Origin: Lycium barbarum
Taxonomy: Eukaryota > Streptophyta > Magnoliopsida > Solanales > Solanaceae
Length of the DNA stretch: 64,000 nucleotides
Direction of reading: 5' to 3'
Assembly: GCF_019175385.1 (NCBI RefSeq)
Contig: NC_083337.1
Location: 164,871,713-164,935,712, forward strand
In this document: positions 34,809 to 45,005 of the stretch, in pieces
Numbering within the stretch: the stretch's first letter is position 1
Layout of the letters: each line of letters begins with the position of its first letter
Made by a program: the position numbers and the translations under genes
Notes under the pieces: model-generated
Told to the model about the DNA's origin: nothing
What the model saw: only the letters and a program-made list of their open reading frames with translations
Databases searched by the model: none

Positions 34809-35306
34809 ATGCAATAAGTGAGCGATCTTCCTATCATTTTGGGTTTCAAGTCCAAAGTAATGTTGAAATAGGCCTTTGACCTCCTCCTAATTTTGAAGGC
34901 CTATTGCTCCCTTCTCTTTGATGCGAGGACGAAGATCTTACAATAAGTAATGTAGCACTACTCGAGCAAACATCTTCTAAAATTGTTGAAATATATTTTT
35001 TTCTGATCCGTTTTTATAATTTGATTTTATTAAATTGTTATTTACCTACGTAACCAGTGGAATGTTAATTAAGTAGGTTTAATGCCAAAATGAATAAGGT
35101 GTAAAATTTAAATAAGATCAACTTAGGATTGCTACTTACATACTATACTGTTATAAATAAGTTCAATAAAATGATTTATCTTAGAAAAGGTCCAATAAAA
35201 TGTCACTCATTATATCTCATTTGACGATAATAATAACAAGGCTGCATCACTGCATCAGCATGCAACTAACTTTGCCAGAAAATGTCTTTAAAAATTAATT
35301 AGTTTT
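34809..35306. other. Intergenic DNA before the copia element
   Basis: Nothing recognised. Confidence 0.55.
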
Positions 35307-35551
35307 TGTTATGAAATATATTATGGGTGTCCAATACGCTAATATAATGCTTCTCCTCCACCATCTTAATGGTTCCTCCATTTTCCTCCACCATCTTAAT
35401 GGTTCCTCCATTTTCTCATATATTGAATGCATATGTAGCACTATAAATAGAGGCATAAGTTTTCATATGAAATATACTTGAAACACATTTTGGAAGAATA
35501 GTAAAAATCTCTCCTCTAATATTGTGACTCTTTTAGCTTCATTTTATAACA
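35307..35551 (+). repeat. 5' LTR of the copia element
   Basis: It starts TGTTATGAAATATATTATGG and ends TTTTATAACA. It has a ~30-bp duplicated CCTCCACCATCTTAATGGTT unit and a TATA box CTATAAATAG at 35441-35450. Relative to the 3' LTR it lacks about 33 bp after TCTCTCCTCT. Confidence 0.93.
35441..35450 (+). promoter_or_regulatory. TATA box of the copia LTR
   Basis: CTATAAATAG, also present at the matching place in the 3' LTR (near 41620). Confidence 0.7.
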
Positions 35552-35662
35552 CGTTATCAGCACGAGACTCTGCCGTTCCGAGCAAATACTTTAAAGCCTC
35601 GAAGGTATTGATTTTCTATCTTTCTTTACTAATGGAAAATCTTACCAAACGTGAATTTGTAG

Positions 35663-35670
35663 CTTTAGAT
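35663..35670. repeat. Target-site duplication CTTTAGAT (left)
   Basis: Repeated exactly at 36603-36610, flanking the hAT MITE. Confidence 0.96.
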
Positions 35671-36602
35671 TAGGGGTGTACATGGACCGGGTTGGTTTGG
35701 ATTTTTTAAACACCAAACCAAACCAATTACGTCGGGTTTTTAAATTTATACACCAAACCAAACCAATAAAATTCGGGTTTTTCAACCTCGGGTTTTTCGG
35801 TTTTCTCGGGTTTTTCGGATTTTTTTTCGAAATAGTCTTGATACAAAACATATAACTTTTTCTTCAAATATTTCTTTAGTCCTAGTAAGGTACAACTATA
35901 TAATTAAGGTATTTCTTAAGAAAAAAACACAAAATGTGAGAAGAGTGATGACAATGTATTAAAATATTTAACAAAAGCTAATAAAATCGGTTAAAATAAA
36001 TATTGCTAATTAACAAGCCATAAAGAAAATGACCATAATCTAAAAATATTAAGTCATGCTAAAATAAGTACGACAAATAAGTATTAATTACATGACAGAG
36101 AAAAAAAACTTAAGTTATGTATTTTCACTCTCTAAATCAATTATGCAAAACTAAAGAATAGATATCCAACATTATTATCATTCCTAATGGTAAATTGAAT
36201 TTCTTTTGTTAGCATTAGTGTTGAGTTGGTTTTGGTTTGGACTTTATTTGAGTTACTAACATCCATAGGATATAAAACTTATTGACGTTCAAAATTCTAA
36301 GTTCAAGCTTGAATAATATGATAATAGATAAAAAAACTACAAAAAATTTAAGAAATATTTATAAATTACATTCCAAATAAATATTTTTATGTATAAAATA
36401 TTTTAAAAATTGAATACATGTAATGTCGGGTTGGTTTGGTTCAGTTTGACTTTTTTTAGTTAAAACTAAACCAAACCATATGGTCGGGTTTTTTTTTTCA
36501 ACACCAAACCAAGTCAAACCAAACCACTAGTCGGGTTTTTTTCTCGGTTTGACTCGGTTTATCGGTTTGGTATGGTTTGTCGGTTTACTTTGTACACCCC
36601 TA
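35671..36602. mobile_element. hAT MITE inside copia gag
   Basis: 932 bp with perfect 12-bp ends TAGGGGTGTACA / TGTACACCCCTA and an exact 8-bp duplication. Subterminal GGTTTGGTTT/AAACCAAACC repeats lie at both sides. No coding. It inserted after the copia element was in place. Confidence 0.97.
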
Positions 36603-37582
36603 CTTTAGATATATCCGGCAATACCTATATGTCTTGGATTCTTGACGCTGAAATTCACCTTAATGCGATGGGTCTGGCAGACACCATCAAAGATAAAAAT
36701 GAGGCATCAAACCAAGACCGTGCCAAGGCTATGATATTCCTCCGCCATCACCTTGATGAGGACTTGAAAATGGAATATCTCACTGTTAAAGATCCTCTTA
36801 CTCTGTGAAATAATTTAAAAGATAGATATGACCACCTGAAGATGGTCATACTTCCACAAATACGTTTTGATTGGCTCCAATTAAAGCTACAAGATTTTAA
36901 ATCTATTAAGGCATATAATTCCGCCATGTTTAAAATTATTTCTCAGTTGAAATTATGTGGTGAAAATATTACTGATCATGATATGCTGGAGAAAACATTC
37001 TCCACTTTTCCTGCCTCGAGTATGCTCCTGCAGCAGCAATACCGAGAGATGAGATTCAAGAAATATTCTGATTTAATAGCACATCTTTTAGTGGCTGAAC
37101 AACATAATGAATTATTAATGAAAAATCATGAAAGCCGACCCACTGGTACTGCCCCATTCCCTGAAGTGAATGAGGCAAATTTTCGTCATTCTAGGCGTGA
37201 AAGAGGTTGTGGCCCCAGTCGTGGTCATGGTCGTGGTCGAGGAAGGAATTTTAATCATGATTCTCGTCTTGCACCAAATAATATCCTTCACCACCAGCAG
37301 TGTAAAAGGAAGGATGAAAAGCATAAAGCTGTGCAAAAGAAAAATTCAGAAAATAAATGCTTCCGATGTGGAGGAAAGAGGCACTAGTCACGTACATGTC
37401 GTACGCCAAAACACCTAGTTGATTTGTATCAAGCCTCTCTCAAAAGGGCAGAAAAGGATGCCGAAGCAAATTTTATTTCTGAAGATAATGTTGAGCCCAT
37501 GCATCTAGATGTGGCAGATTTCTTTGAACTCCCTGAAGGGAAAATAGATCATTTGATCGGTGATGGATCTGTAAAAACTTAG

Positions 37583-37755
37583 ATATTTCATACGTGTCGT
37601 TTGTATGTGGTTATGTTTCCATGTTTATGTAAATGAAGTGTGTGTAATGCTTTGTTTAAATAGTAATATATGTAATAAAATGTGTGTAATGCTTTGCCTA
37701 ATCATAATATCTACTTTGATATTCACTTTATCTATTATTTCATTTTGAAGAATCT
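37583..37755 (+). other. Gag-pol spacer of the copia element
   Basis: 173 bp of AT-rich sequence with two AATGTGTGTAATGCTTTG repeats separates the gag stop from the pol ATG. How pol is translated across it is not evident; splicing or internal initiation are both possible. Confidence 0.6.
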
Positions 37756-40700
37756 ATGGAAATTCCTCAAATTTTATTTGGATCAATGACCAATCATGAA
37801 GATATTTGTGTGATTGATAGTGGAACAACACATGCCATATTCAAAGATGAGAAATACTTTTCTCACTTGCATAGAAAAAGGAAAAATATTAATACAATTT
37901 CTGGCAATTCAAAATTGATTGAAGGCTCCGGAAGAGCTACTATATTTCTGACTAAGGGGACGAAACTTGTTATAGAAGATGCATTATTCTCTTCTAAATC
38001 CCCAAGAAACATGTTAAGTTTCAAAGATATCCGCCGTAATGGATATCACGCTGAGACATTAAACGAAATAAATGATGAATATCTTGCCATTACAAAGAAT
38101 GTCTCCGGCCAGAAATATATTTTGGAGAAATTGCCAACTTTGTCTTCTGGTCTGTATTATGCAAAAATCAGTACAATTGAAGCACACTCGATCGTAAACC
38201 AGAAGTTTAATGATTCAAGTACTTTTATGCTTTGGCATGAACGAATAGGTCACCCTGGATCAATAATGATGAGACGAATTATTGAAAATTCAAATGGGCA
38301 TCCACTTAAGAACCTGAAGATTCTTGAAAGTGGTGAATTTTCATGTGCTGCTTGTTATCAGGGTAAGTTGATAGCTAAGTCATCACCAATGAAAGTTGAC
38401 ATTGAATCCCCTGCTTTTCTAGAACGTATACATGGGGATATATGTGGACCTATTCATCCACCTTGTGGGTCATTCAGATATTTTATGGTCCTAATAGACG
38501 CATCTTCAAGATGGTCTCATGTGTGCCTCCTATCGTCTCGAAACCTGGCGTTTTCGAAATTATTGGCACAAATAATACGCTTAAGGGCACAGTGTCCGGA
38601 TTATCCCATTAAGGCTATACGCCTCGATAATGCCGGAGAATTTACGTCTCAATATTTTGATGATTATTGTTTATCAGTTGGGATAAAAGTTGAACATCCT
38701 GTAGCACATGTTCATACCCAAAATGGCCTTGCTGAGTCATTTATTAAACGACTACAATTGATAGCAAGACCACTACTTATGAAAACACGGTTGCCCACTA
38801 CCGTCTGGGGACATGCTATCTTACATGCAGCATCTCTTATTCGCCTCAGACCGACTCATTATAATAAATACTCCCCGTCACAATTAGTATTTGGTCATGA
38901 ACCAAATATTGCTCATCTCCGAATCTTTGGCTGTGCTGTATATGTGCCTGTAGCACCACCACGGCGTACTAAGATGGGCCCCCAAAGAAGGTTAGGTATA
39001 TATGTTGGGTTTGAATCACCCTCTTTTATTCGCTATCTTGAGCCATTGACGGGAGATTTATTCACTGCCCGATTTGCAGATTGTCGATTTGATGAAACAA
39101 ATTTTCCACAATTAGGGGGAGAGAGAAAAGAAATCAAAAGAGAAATTGTGTGGAAAGTTCCATCACTATCTCATTTTGATCCACGTGCCCCCATATGTAA
39201 ACAGAAGATCATTCACTTGCAAAAAATAGCAAATCAAATGTCAGACGCATTTACTGATTTGAAAAGGATAACTAAGTCACATATCCCTGCAGAGAATGTG
39301 CCTATCCGAATTGATGTCCCAAAGGGAAAATCTACTAGTGTCATAGCCTCTAAATCTCATGCACGCCTGAAGCGTGGTAGGCCATTGGGTTCTAAGGATA
39401 AAAATTCTAGAAAAAGAAACACGAAAAATGATCAAAATGACACTATGAAAGAATATCATGAAGATATTCAAGATCTGACTAATCCTGATACTCCTGAAGA
39501 TATTAGGGAACCCGAGACTCAAGTAAATAAAGAACTATCATTGAGTTCTTCTAGTGATGGGATAAATTTGAATCGATCGAAGATTATGGTGGATAATGTT
39601 TTTGCATATAATGTTGCCCTAAATATTATGAAAGACATTGACGATCAGGAACCCCAATCTGTCGAAGAATGTCGACGAAGATATGATTGGCCAAAATGGC
39701 AAGAGGCAGTTCAATCAGAATTGAATTCACTTGCCAAACGTGAGGTTTTTGGACCTGTAGTCCAAACGCCCAATGGTGTAAAACCAATTGGCCATAAATG
39801 GATTTTTGTGCGAAAAAGGAATGAGAGGAATGAAATTGTGAGATACAAGGCACGCCTTGTTGCACAAGGATTCTCTCAACGACCCGGTATCGACTATGAA
39901 GAAATATATTCACCAGTTATGGATGGCATAACATTTCGATATCTCATCAGTTTAGCTGTACATGAAAACCTTGAAATACATCTGATGGATGTGGTTACAA
40001 CTTACCTTTATGGCTCACTTGATAATGAAGTCTATATGAAAATTCCTGAAGGATTTAAAATGCCTGAAGCAATTAACTCAAAGTCTCGGGAGATGTATTC
40101 AATCAGATTACAAAGATCGTTGTATGGTCTAAAACAATCAGGGCGCATGTGGTACAATCGCCTCAGTGAGTACTTGGTAAAAGAAGGTTATATAAATGAT
40201 GCCATTTGTCCATGTGTTTTTATTAAGAAAGCAAAATTGGAGTTCGTTATAATCGCTGTTTATGTTGATGACATAAACCTAATTGGAACTCCAGAAGAGC
40301 TCCAAAAGGCGATTGAATATTTAAAGAAAGAATTTGAGATGAAAGATCTGGGAAAAGCAAAACTTTGTCTTGGTTTGCAGATTGAACATTTGACAGATGG
40401 GATCCTTATCCATCAATTTGCTTATGCCGAAAAGGTTTTAAAAAGATTTTACATGGACAATGCGCATCCTTTAAGTACTCCAATGGTTGTTCGCTTACTT
40501 GAAGTGAGTAAAGATTCGTTCCGACCTCAAGAAGAAAATGAAGAGCTTCTTGGTCCTGAAGTACCATATCTTAGTGCAATTGGTGCACTTATGTATCTTG
40601 CTAACGCTACAAGACCTGACATAGCGTTCTCTGTTAATTTGCTAGCAAGATATAGCTCTTCTCCTACACGAAGACATTGGAACGGAGTTAAGCATATATT

Positions 40701-41283
40701 GCGATATCTGAAGGGAACTAGTGATATGGGTCTGTTTTATACTAACAAAGGTAGTACAGATCTTGTTGGTTATGCAGATGCAGGTTATTTATCTGATCCA
40801 CATAAAGCTCGATCTCAAACAGGCTATCTTTTTACATGCGGAGGTACTGCTATATCATGGCGATCCACAAAGCAGTCCATTGTTGCTACTTCTTCGAATC
40901 ATGCTGAGATAATAGCCATTCATGAAGCAAGTAAAGAATGTGTGTGGTTGAGATCAGTGATACATTTCATCAGAGAAAGATGTGGCTTGAAGTGTGATAC
41001 AAAATTACCCACAGTATTATATGAAGATAATGCTGCATGCATAACTCAATTAAAAGGAGGATTTATAAAAGGAGATAGAACGAAACACATTTCACCAAAG
41101 TTATTTTTCACACATGATCTCCAGAAGAAAGGTGATATTGATGTGCAACAAATTCGTTCAAGTGACAATCATGCAGATTTGTTCACCAAATCTTTGCCAA
41201 CTTCAACTCTTGAGAAGATGATATTCAAGATTGGAATGCGAAGACTCCGACATCTGAATATTGGTCTTCGTCAGGGGGAGTGA
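37756..41283 (+). CDS. Copia pol polyprotein, intact ORF (1175 aa)
   Basis: It encodes the enzymes for reverse transcription and integration. Seen in order: aspartic protease D21-S-G; integrase HHCC finger H161, H166, C197, C200; integrase core D228, D291, E327 (exactly 35 residues between the last two); reverse transcriptase with D745 and YVDD at 836-839 and GLKQSGRMWY; RNase H with D1008 (GYADAGY), E1051 (NHAEIIAI) and D1091 (YEDNAACI). All catalytic residues are present and there are no stops. ATG 37756 is used because no in-frame gag continues into it. Transcription comes from the LTR at 35307. With gag broken, it could only act in trans. Confidence 0.95.
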   Translation: MEIPQILFGSMTNHEDICVIDSGTTHAIFKDEKYFSHLHRKRKNINTISGNSKLIEGSGRATIFLTKGTKLVIEDALFSSKSPRNMLSFKDIRRNGYHAETLNEINDEYLAITKNVSGQKYILEKLPTLSSGLYYAKISTIEAHSIVNQKFNDSSTFMLWHERIGHPGSIMMRRIIENSNGHPLKNLKILESGEFSCAACYQGKLIAKSSPMKVDIESPAFLERIHGDICGPIHPPCGSFRYFMVLIDASSRWSHVCLLSSRNLAFSKLLAQIIRLRAQCPDYPIKAIRLDNAGEFTSQYFDDYCLSVGIKVEHPVAHVHTQNGLAESFIKRLQLIARPLLMKTRLPTTVWGHAILHAASLIRLRPTHYNKYSPSQLVFGHEPNIAHLRIFGCAVYVPVAPPRRTKMGPQRRLGIYVGFESPSFIRYLEPLTGDLFTARFADCRFDETNFPQLGGERKEIKREIVWKVPSLSHFDPRAPICKQKIIHLQKIANQMSDAFTDLKRITKSHIPAENVPIRIDVPKGKSTSVIASKSHARLKRGRPLGSKDKNSRKRNTKNDQNDTMKEYHEDIQDLTNPDTPEDIREPETQVNKELSLSSSSDGINLNRSKIMVDNVFAYNVALNIMKDIDDQEPQSVEECRRRYDWPKWQEAVQSELNSLAKREVFGPVVQTPNGVKPIGHKWIFVRKRNERNEIVRYKARLVAQGFSQRPGIDYEEIYSPVMDGITFRYLISLAVHENLEIHLMDVVTTYLYGSLDNEVYMKIPEGFKMPEAINSKSREMYSIRLQRSLYGLKQSGRMWYNRLSEYLVKEGYINDAICPCVFIKKAKLEFVIIAVYVDDINLIGTPEELQKAIEYLKKEFEMKDLGKAKLCLGLQIEHLTDGILIHQFAYAEKVLKRFYMDNAHPLSTPMVVRLLEVSKDSFRPQEENEELLGPEVPYLSAIGALMYLANATRPDIAFSVNLLARYSSSPTRRHWNGVKHILRYLKGTSDMGLFYTNKGSTDLVGYADAGYLSDPHKARSQTGYLFTCGGTAISWRSTKQSIVATSSNHAEIIAIHEASKECVWLRSVIHFIRERCGLKCDTKLPTVLYEDNAACITQLKGGFIKGDRTKHISPKLFFTHDLQKKGDIDVQQIRSSDNHADLFTKSLPTSTLEKMIFKIGMRRLRHLNIGLRQGE

Positions 41284-41289
41284 AATACG

Positions 41290-41458
41290 CGTTGTACTCT
41301 TTTTTCCTTAACCAAGTTTTGTCCCATTGGGTTTTCTTGGTAAGGTTTTTAATGAGGCAGCTCTCAAAGCGTATTACTAGATATGTGTACTCTTTTTTTT
41401 TCCTTCATTGAGGCTTTTTCCCACAGGGTTTTTCCCAATAAGGTTTTTAACGATGCAC
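41290..41458 (+). repeat. Two diverged direct repeats after copia pol
   Basis: TGTACTCTTTTTTCCTT..CCATTGGGTTTTCTTGGTAAGGTTTTTAA (from about 41294) recurs as TGTACTCTTTTTTTTTCCTT..CACAGGGTTTTTCCCAATAAGGTTTTTAA (from about 41388). This motif pair is common before the purine tract in plant copia elements. Confidence 0.7.
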
Positions 41459-41473
41459 ATCATCTATGGACAT

Positions 41474-41484
41474 CCAAGGGGGAG
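41474..41484 (+). other. Polypurine tract of the copia element
   Basis: CAAGGGGGAG runs up to the 3' LTR start TGTTATGAAAT at 41485. Confidence 0.85.
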
Positions 41485-41762
41485 TGTTATGAAATATATT
41501 ATGGATGTCCAATACACAAATATAATGCTTCTCCTCCACCATCTTAATGGTTCCTCCATTTTCCTCCACCATCTGAATGGTTCCTCCATTTTCTCATATA
41601 TTGAATGCATATGTAGCACTATAAATAGAGACATAAGTTTTCATATGAAATACACTTGAAACACATTTTGGAAGAATAGTAAAAATCTCTCCTCTTTTGT
41701 CATTCTATTTCTATGATTTTCATCCTTTAATATTGTGACTCTTTTAGCTTCATTTTATAACA
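41485..41762 (+). repeat. 3' LTR of the copia element
   Basis: 278 bp, TGTTATG...TTATAACA, matching the 5' LTR apart from substitutions and an extra ~33 bp near 41693-41730. Confidence 0.94.
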
Positions 41763-42758
41763 GTTTCGTGTAATTCTAGTTATTCCTTTATTTAGTTATA
41801 TGTCCTTTTCTCCCATAAGTCGACATTTGTCAACTGAACTGATAAGCCACTAAAGGAGACTTTATTATTGCGAATGTTTTTTCCCTTTCCCTCTATGATG
41901 GAAAAAAGTAGACACGGGAAAAAAACACTGAATATCCACACGGTAAAGAGACTTTATTTTCCTAGCAGCCTTTGGGGATCTAATTAATTTGCACGGAAGA
42001 CTAGTTTCCTTTGATTGAGGTTTGATTATACCCATATCAATCATCGATAAAAGATTATGCCATATTCGGTGTGTCCACCATATTAATAAAGGTAAGATAT
42101 GCAATTTTTTCACATACATATATAATTACTTAATCATATTTCATTGATTAGAGGCGGGTTCATAATTTGAAATATATGTGTTCTGAATTTGAACTTTATT
42201 ATACGTACGAATTCAATATATTTCTCAACAAATATAGAGTTTGAATTCAAATTATTGAATTTTGCCGAACCCGTATTGCTCATGCTAATTCCGTCGGTAT
42301 CATTGTTATGCAATCGCACTCTAAATTTTACTAGCCAGTAAAGTCACATTGCTTGATTTTGTGTGAACAGTGAACACTGATTATTTTCCAATAAGTATTA
42401 CGGATAAATTATCCAAATGAAAAGGAAGTTCCTCATGAGTTTCTCAGAACTTTCTTCTCATTAATGTAGCTACTAGGAAAGCTTCAACACCCTGTTCGAC
42501 TTTCAAAATATCTTGTGAATTGTTAAAGACTCTACAATTACGTATCTCAGATAAGAATTAAGAGTAATACCTAAAAAAATTCCAATTGCCAATTAAGTTG
42601 TCTTCAGCCTTAAGGAATTCCCCTCACTTGTTTTTTTCATAGTCTCATACTATATCAGCTTCATATGTTGTGTAATTGCATTTTATGTTTTATTCTCATC
42701 GAACTCAAATTCAGATCATACGTGATCTTATTATGCGGTCATAGATGCACTCCTATTT
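41763..42758. other. Intergenic DNA
   Basis: No feature recognised. Confidence 0.55.
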
Positions 42759-43367
42759 ATGATGTCTCTGTCTATTTTCATTTCATCCGCATATGCTTTT
42801 CTTCTCCGTCCATCCTTAAAAAACAGGCCACCTCCAGCTGTGGACGACGGGCTAGCCCACTATTTTACGACTTTGGCACAACTCCGTCCTCGGCGAATAT
42901 ATATTTTCTTCTCGAGAATAGCTAATTCTCCGTTCATCAAGATCATACTGACAAGTCATTTTATTGGAATATATTTCAGTTATACCTTATTTTGGTGTAT
43001 CCTAATTATACCTGTTGTTTATGGAGTACTTGTTTCGATAGATGTTTTTCTGGGGTGTTTCTTGTGTGTCCTGTTATGTTTATTGTATTCATTCATTCGT
43101 CTAGTCCCACTGACTGCTTATTTAAGGCTTAAGCAACGATTTAACGAGTGGGGTACATTGCCTTCTTTATTGTGGATTTTGAATATTATGAAATATTCAC
43201 TCGGAATGGTGGGGACTATTCTTTTTCAGTACTATTTTAGACATGCTTCTACTCATCAAATAGTAGGGTTCTTGAGCTTGGCAGTGGCTTGGCTTGGGAA
43301 TCTAGCAATGGTTCAACCTTCGACTGATCTGGAATCTTCAATTTCTTCCTTGTTAATGCTTCCTTGA
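42759..43367 (+). CDS. Hypothetical multi-pass membrane-protein-like ORF (202 aa)
   Basis: One uninterrupted ORF of 202 codons without known motifs that I recognise. Several strongly hydrophobic stretches look like membrane segments: about residues 60-80 (FIKIILTSHFIGIYFSYTLF), 80-115 (ILIIPVVYGVLVSI, FLGCFLCVLLCLL), 135-160 and 168-185 (VGFLSLAVAWLGNLAMV). A charged loop (LRLKQRFNEWG) separates them. No intron signals were needed to keep it open. It may be a real small gene, an exon of a larger gene, or a gene fragment carried among repeats. No promoter or partner gene is evident. Confidence 0.35.
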   Translation: MMSLSIFISSAYAFLLRPSLKNRPPPAVDDGLAHYFTTLAQLRPRRIYIFFSRIANSPFIKIILTSHFIGIYFSYTLFWCILIIPVVYGVLVSIDVFLGCFLCVLLCLLYSFIRLVPLTAYLRLKQRFNEWGTLPSLLWILNIMKYSLGMVGTILFQYYFRHASTHQIVGFLSLAVAWLGNLAMVQPSTDLESSISSLLMLP

Positions 43368-44441
43368 ACTGTGCAGTGAATATCTTTAAACTCGATATAT
43401 ATACTTGGCTCGTCTTTGCTGCTTGCCTTTTGCTGTACTTTTGCCGCCGGATGTTGAATTCAGTGACCTTGACATATTTTTAAGATGTTCACTCGACAGC
43501 AAGTTGCAGTACTTCCACAGACGCTGCCGGTCTCACCACCATCGCCGTCTTCTACAATCGCTCCGATACTTCCACAGACATTGCCGTTATCACCACCATC
43601 GTTGTCTTCCACTAACATTGTTGTTGTCGCTCCAATTCTTCAACGGTCGTTGTCATCACCACCATGATGTCTTCCACAGGCGAATGTTGCTCTCCACCTC
43701 TGAGTCCCTTGAACAAACTATTACTCCCTCCATCCCATTTTAAGTGTCTTAAAAAGGCGTTTCGTCATGCGATATGAAATCATAATTTCATATTTTGATT
43801 TCAAATTAATGTTTGTTTATGTAGTTTGCACAAAATTTCAACTTCAACTTCTATTTCAAATCCTAAATTTTCCAAAAAAAAATGCCCCATTTGGGATGCC
43901 TATTACCGGTGGCTAACAACCATAAGAAAGATGAAAACAGGGAGATCTAAGCCCACCGATGAAGCCCTCAGATAAGAAAATAGGGAGAGCAGCTTAAGCC
44001 CACCGATGCCTCTTCCGCCGGTGACTAACAACGATGACATGAAGAACGTGCTGGCGGTGTGGCTCAATTCTGTCCTTCTTCTCCAAAATAAAATTTCTTC
44101 ACCAACTCCACCATCTTAATCAGTGCTACCATTTGAATCTTTCACCATGACCAAATTTCGATTAGATTTTTATATATCATTTCTTTATGTTTTCTTAGAT
44201 TTTGAATAGTGATTTTTCCCATTCTTGTTCGTGGATGGTATTGTGAACCAGTAAGATTCCTGCTTCCTCTAAATTCTTTGTCTTTAGAGAAGAGTCAAAT
44301 TTGGGTCCTTGAATTAGACGGAAAAATTATTTTTATAGCGAAACTTCATATTTTCCGACGAAATCCTGGCTAATTGATGGTTTTTCCGATGATGACATAT
44401 AATGGATTGGTGAGGGAAAATTGAGTTAAAATTTGTACTAC
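43368..44441. other. Intergenic DNA with a CCACCATCG minisatellite and a MITE fragment
   Basis: About 43500-43670 has a degenerate ~60-bp repeat of CTTCCACAGACGCTGCCG and TCACCACCATCG that makes His/Arg-rich spurious ORFs. A Stowaway-type end, ACTCCCTCCATCCCATTTTAAG, starts near 43722 without a visible partner. Confidence 0.6.
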
Positions 44442-44726
44442 TAACCCTCTGTTTGGATGGTTTCCCGTGGTTCATTAATGTACAGTATAGTATGGTAAAG
44501 TATGATGTTATATTGTATTGTACTGTATTAATGAACACAGTATTTGGATAGACTGTATCGTTTGTTGTGGTTTAATAATATTTGTATTGTTTGGTTTGAC
44601 TGTATCATATTGTATGATAACTTATAAGTTTATTAAAATACCCTTAAGTCTTAATTAGAAATTAATTTATATATATTAATAAAATTCAGGTAAGGAATAA
44701 AATAGGAATTTAAAAAAATAAGTAGA

Positions 44727-45005
44727 TAATGAGTGGGGGTGGCGGAGGGGTGGGTGGTGTGAGGTGGGTGGTTGTGGGATGAGGGTGGGGGTAGTGGCTG
44801 AGAGGGTGGGGGTGGAGTTGGGTGGTGGTAAGAGGTAGTGGGTGGTGGAGGGGTGGGTGGTGTGAAGGGGGTGATTGTGGGATGAGGATGGGGGTGGTGA
44901 GTGGTAGCGTGGGGGTGGGGTTGGGTGGTGTGAAGTGGGTGGTTATGGGATGACGATGAGGATGGGGGTGGGGGTGGTAGGGTGGGGGTGGAGTTGAGTG
45001 GTGGT
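44727..45005. repeat. G-rich minisatellite (GGGTGGGGGTGG type), left part
   Basis: Irregular repeats of GGGTGGTGTGAGG and GATGAGGGTGGGGGTGG on the plus strand with many G-runs of three to five. It continues at 49989-50115 beyond the solo LTR. Confidence 0.85.

Larger units (their letters stand above)
35632..37582 (+). pseudogene. Copia gag, interrupted by a hAT MITE and two stops
   Basis: ATG 35632 opens MENLTKREFVALD. After 13 codons a 932-bp MITE intervenes, and the same frame resumes at 36611 (ISGNTYMSWILDAEIHL). The gag body contains QDRAKAMIFLRHHLDE, LKMVILPQIRFDWLQLKLQ and CGENITDHDMLEKTFSTF, then an Arg/Gly-rich tract and a zinc knuckle (CFRCGGKRH). In-frame stops are TGA at 36806 (expected Trp) and TAG at 37385 inside the knuckle (expected Trp). 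The natural stop is TAG at 37580. Gag would build the particle and bind RNA; this copy is dead. Confidence 0.93.
35307..41762 (+). mobile_element. Ty1/copia LTR retrotransposon
   Basis: Direct LTRs at 35307-35551 and 41485-41762, a gag region broken by a hAT MITE, a separate intact pol ORF, and a purine tract before the 3' LTR. Gene order protease-integrase-RT-RNase H is that of copia. Flanks GTTTT (35302-35306) and GTTTC (41763-41767) are a target duplication with one mismatch. Confidence 0.95.

Noticed and set aside
35552..35575. Primer-binding site of the copia element
   Set aside because: ACGTTATCAGCACGAGA follows the 5' LTR but does not match the simple TGGTATCAGAGC form, so I could not name the primer tRNA from sequence alone.
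43405..43743. His/Arg-rich 112-codon ORF
   Set aside because: Arises from a degenerate CCACCATCG repeat; no domain or supporting context.
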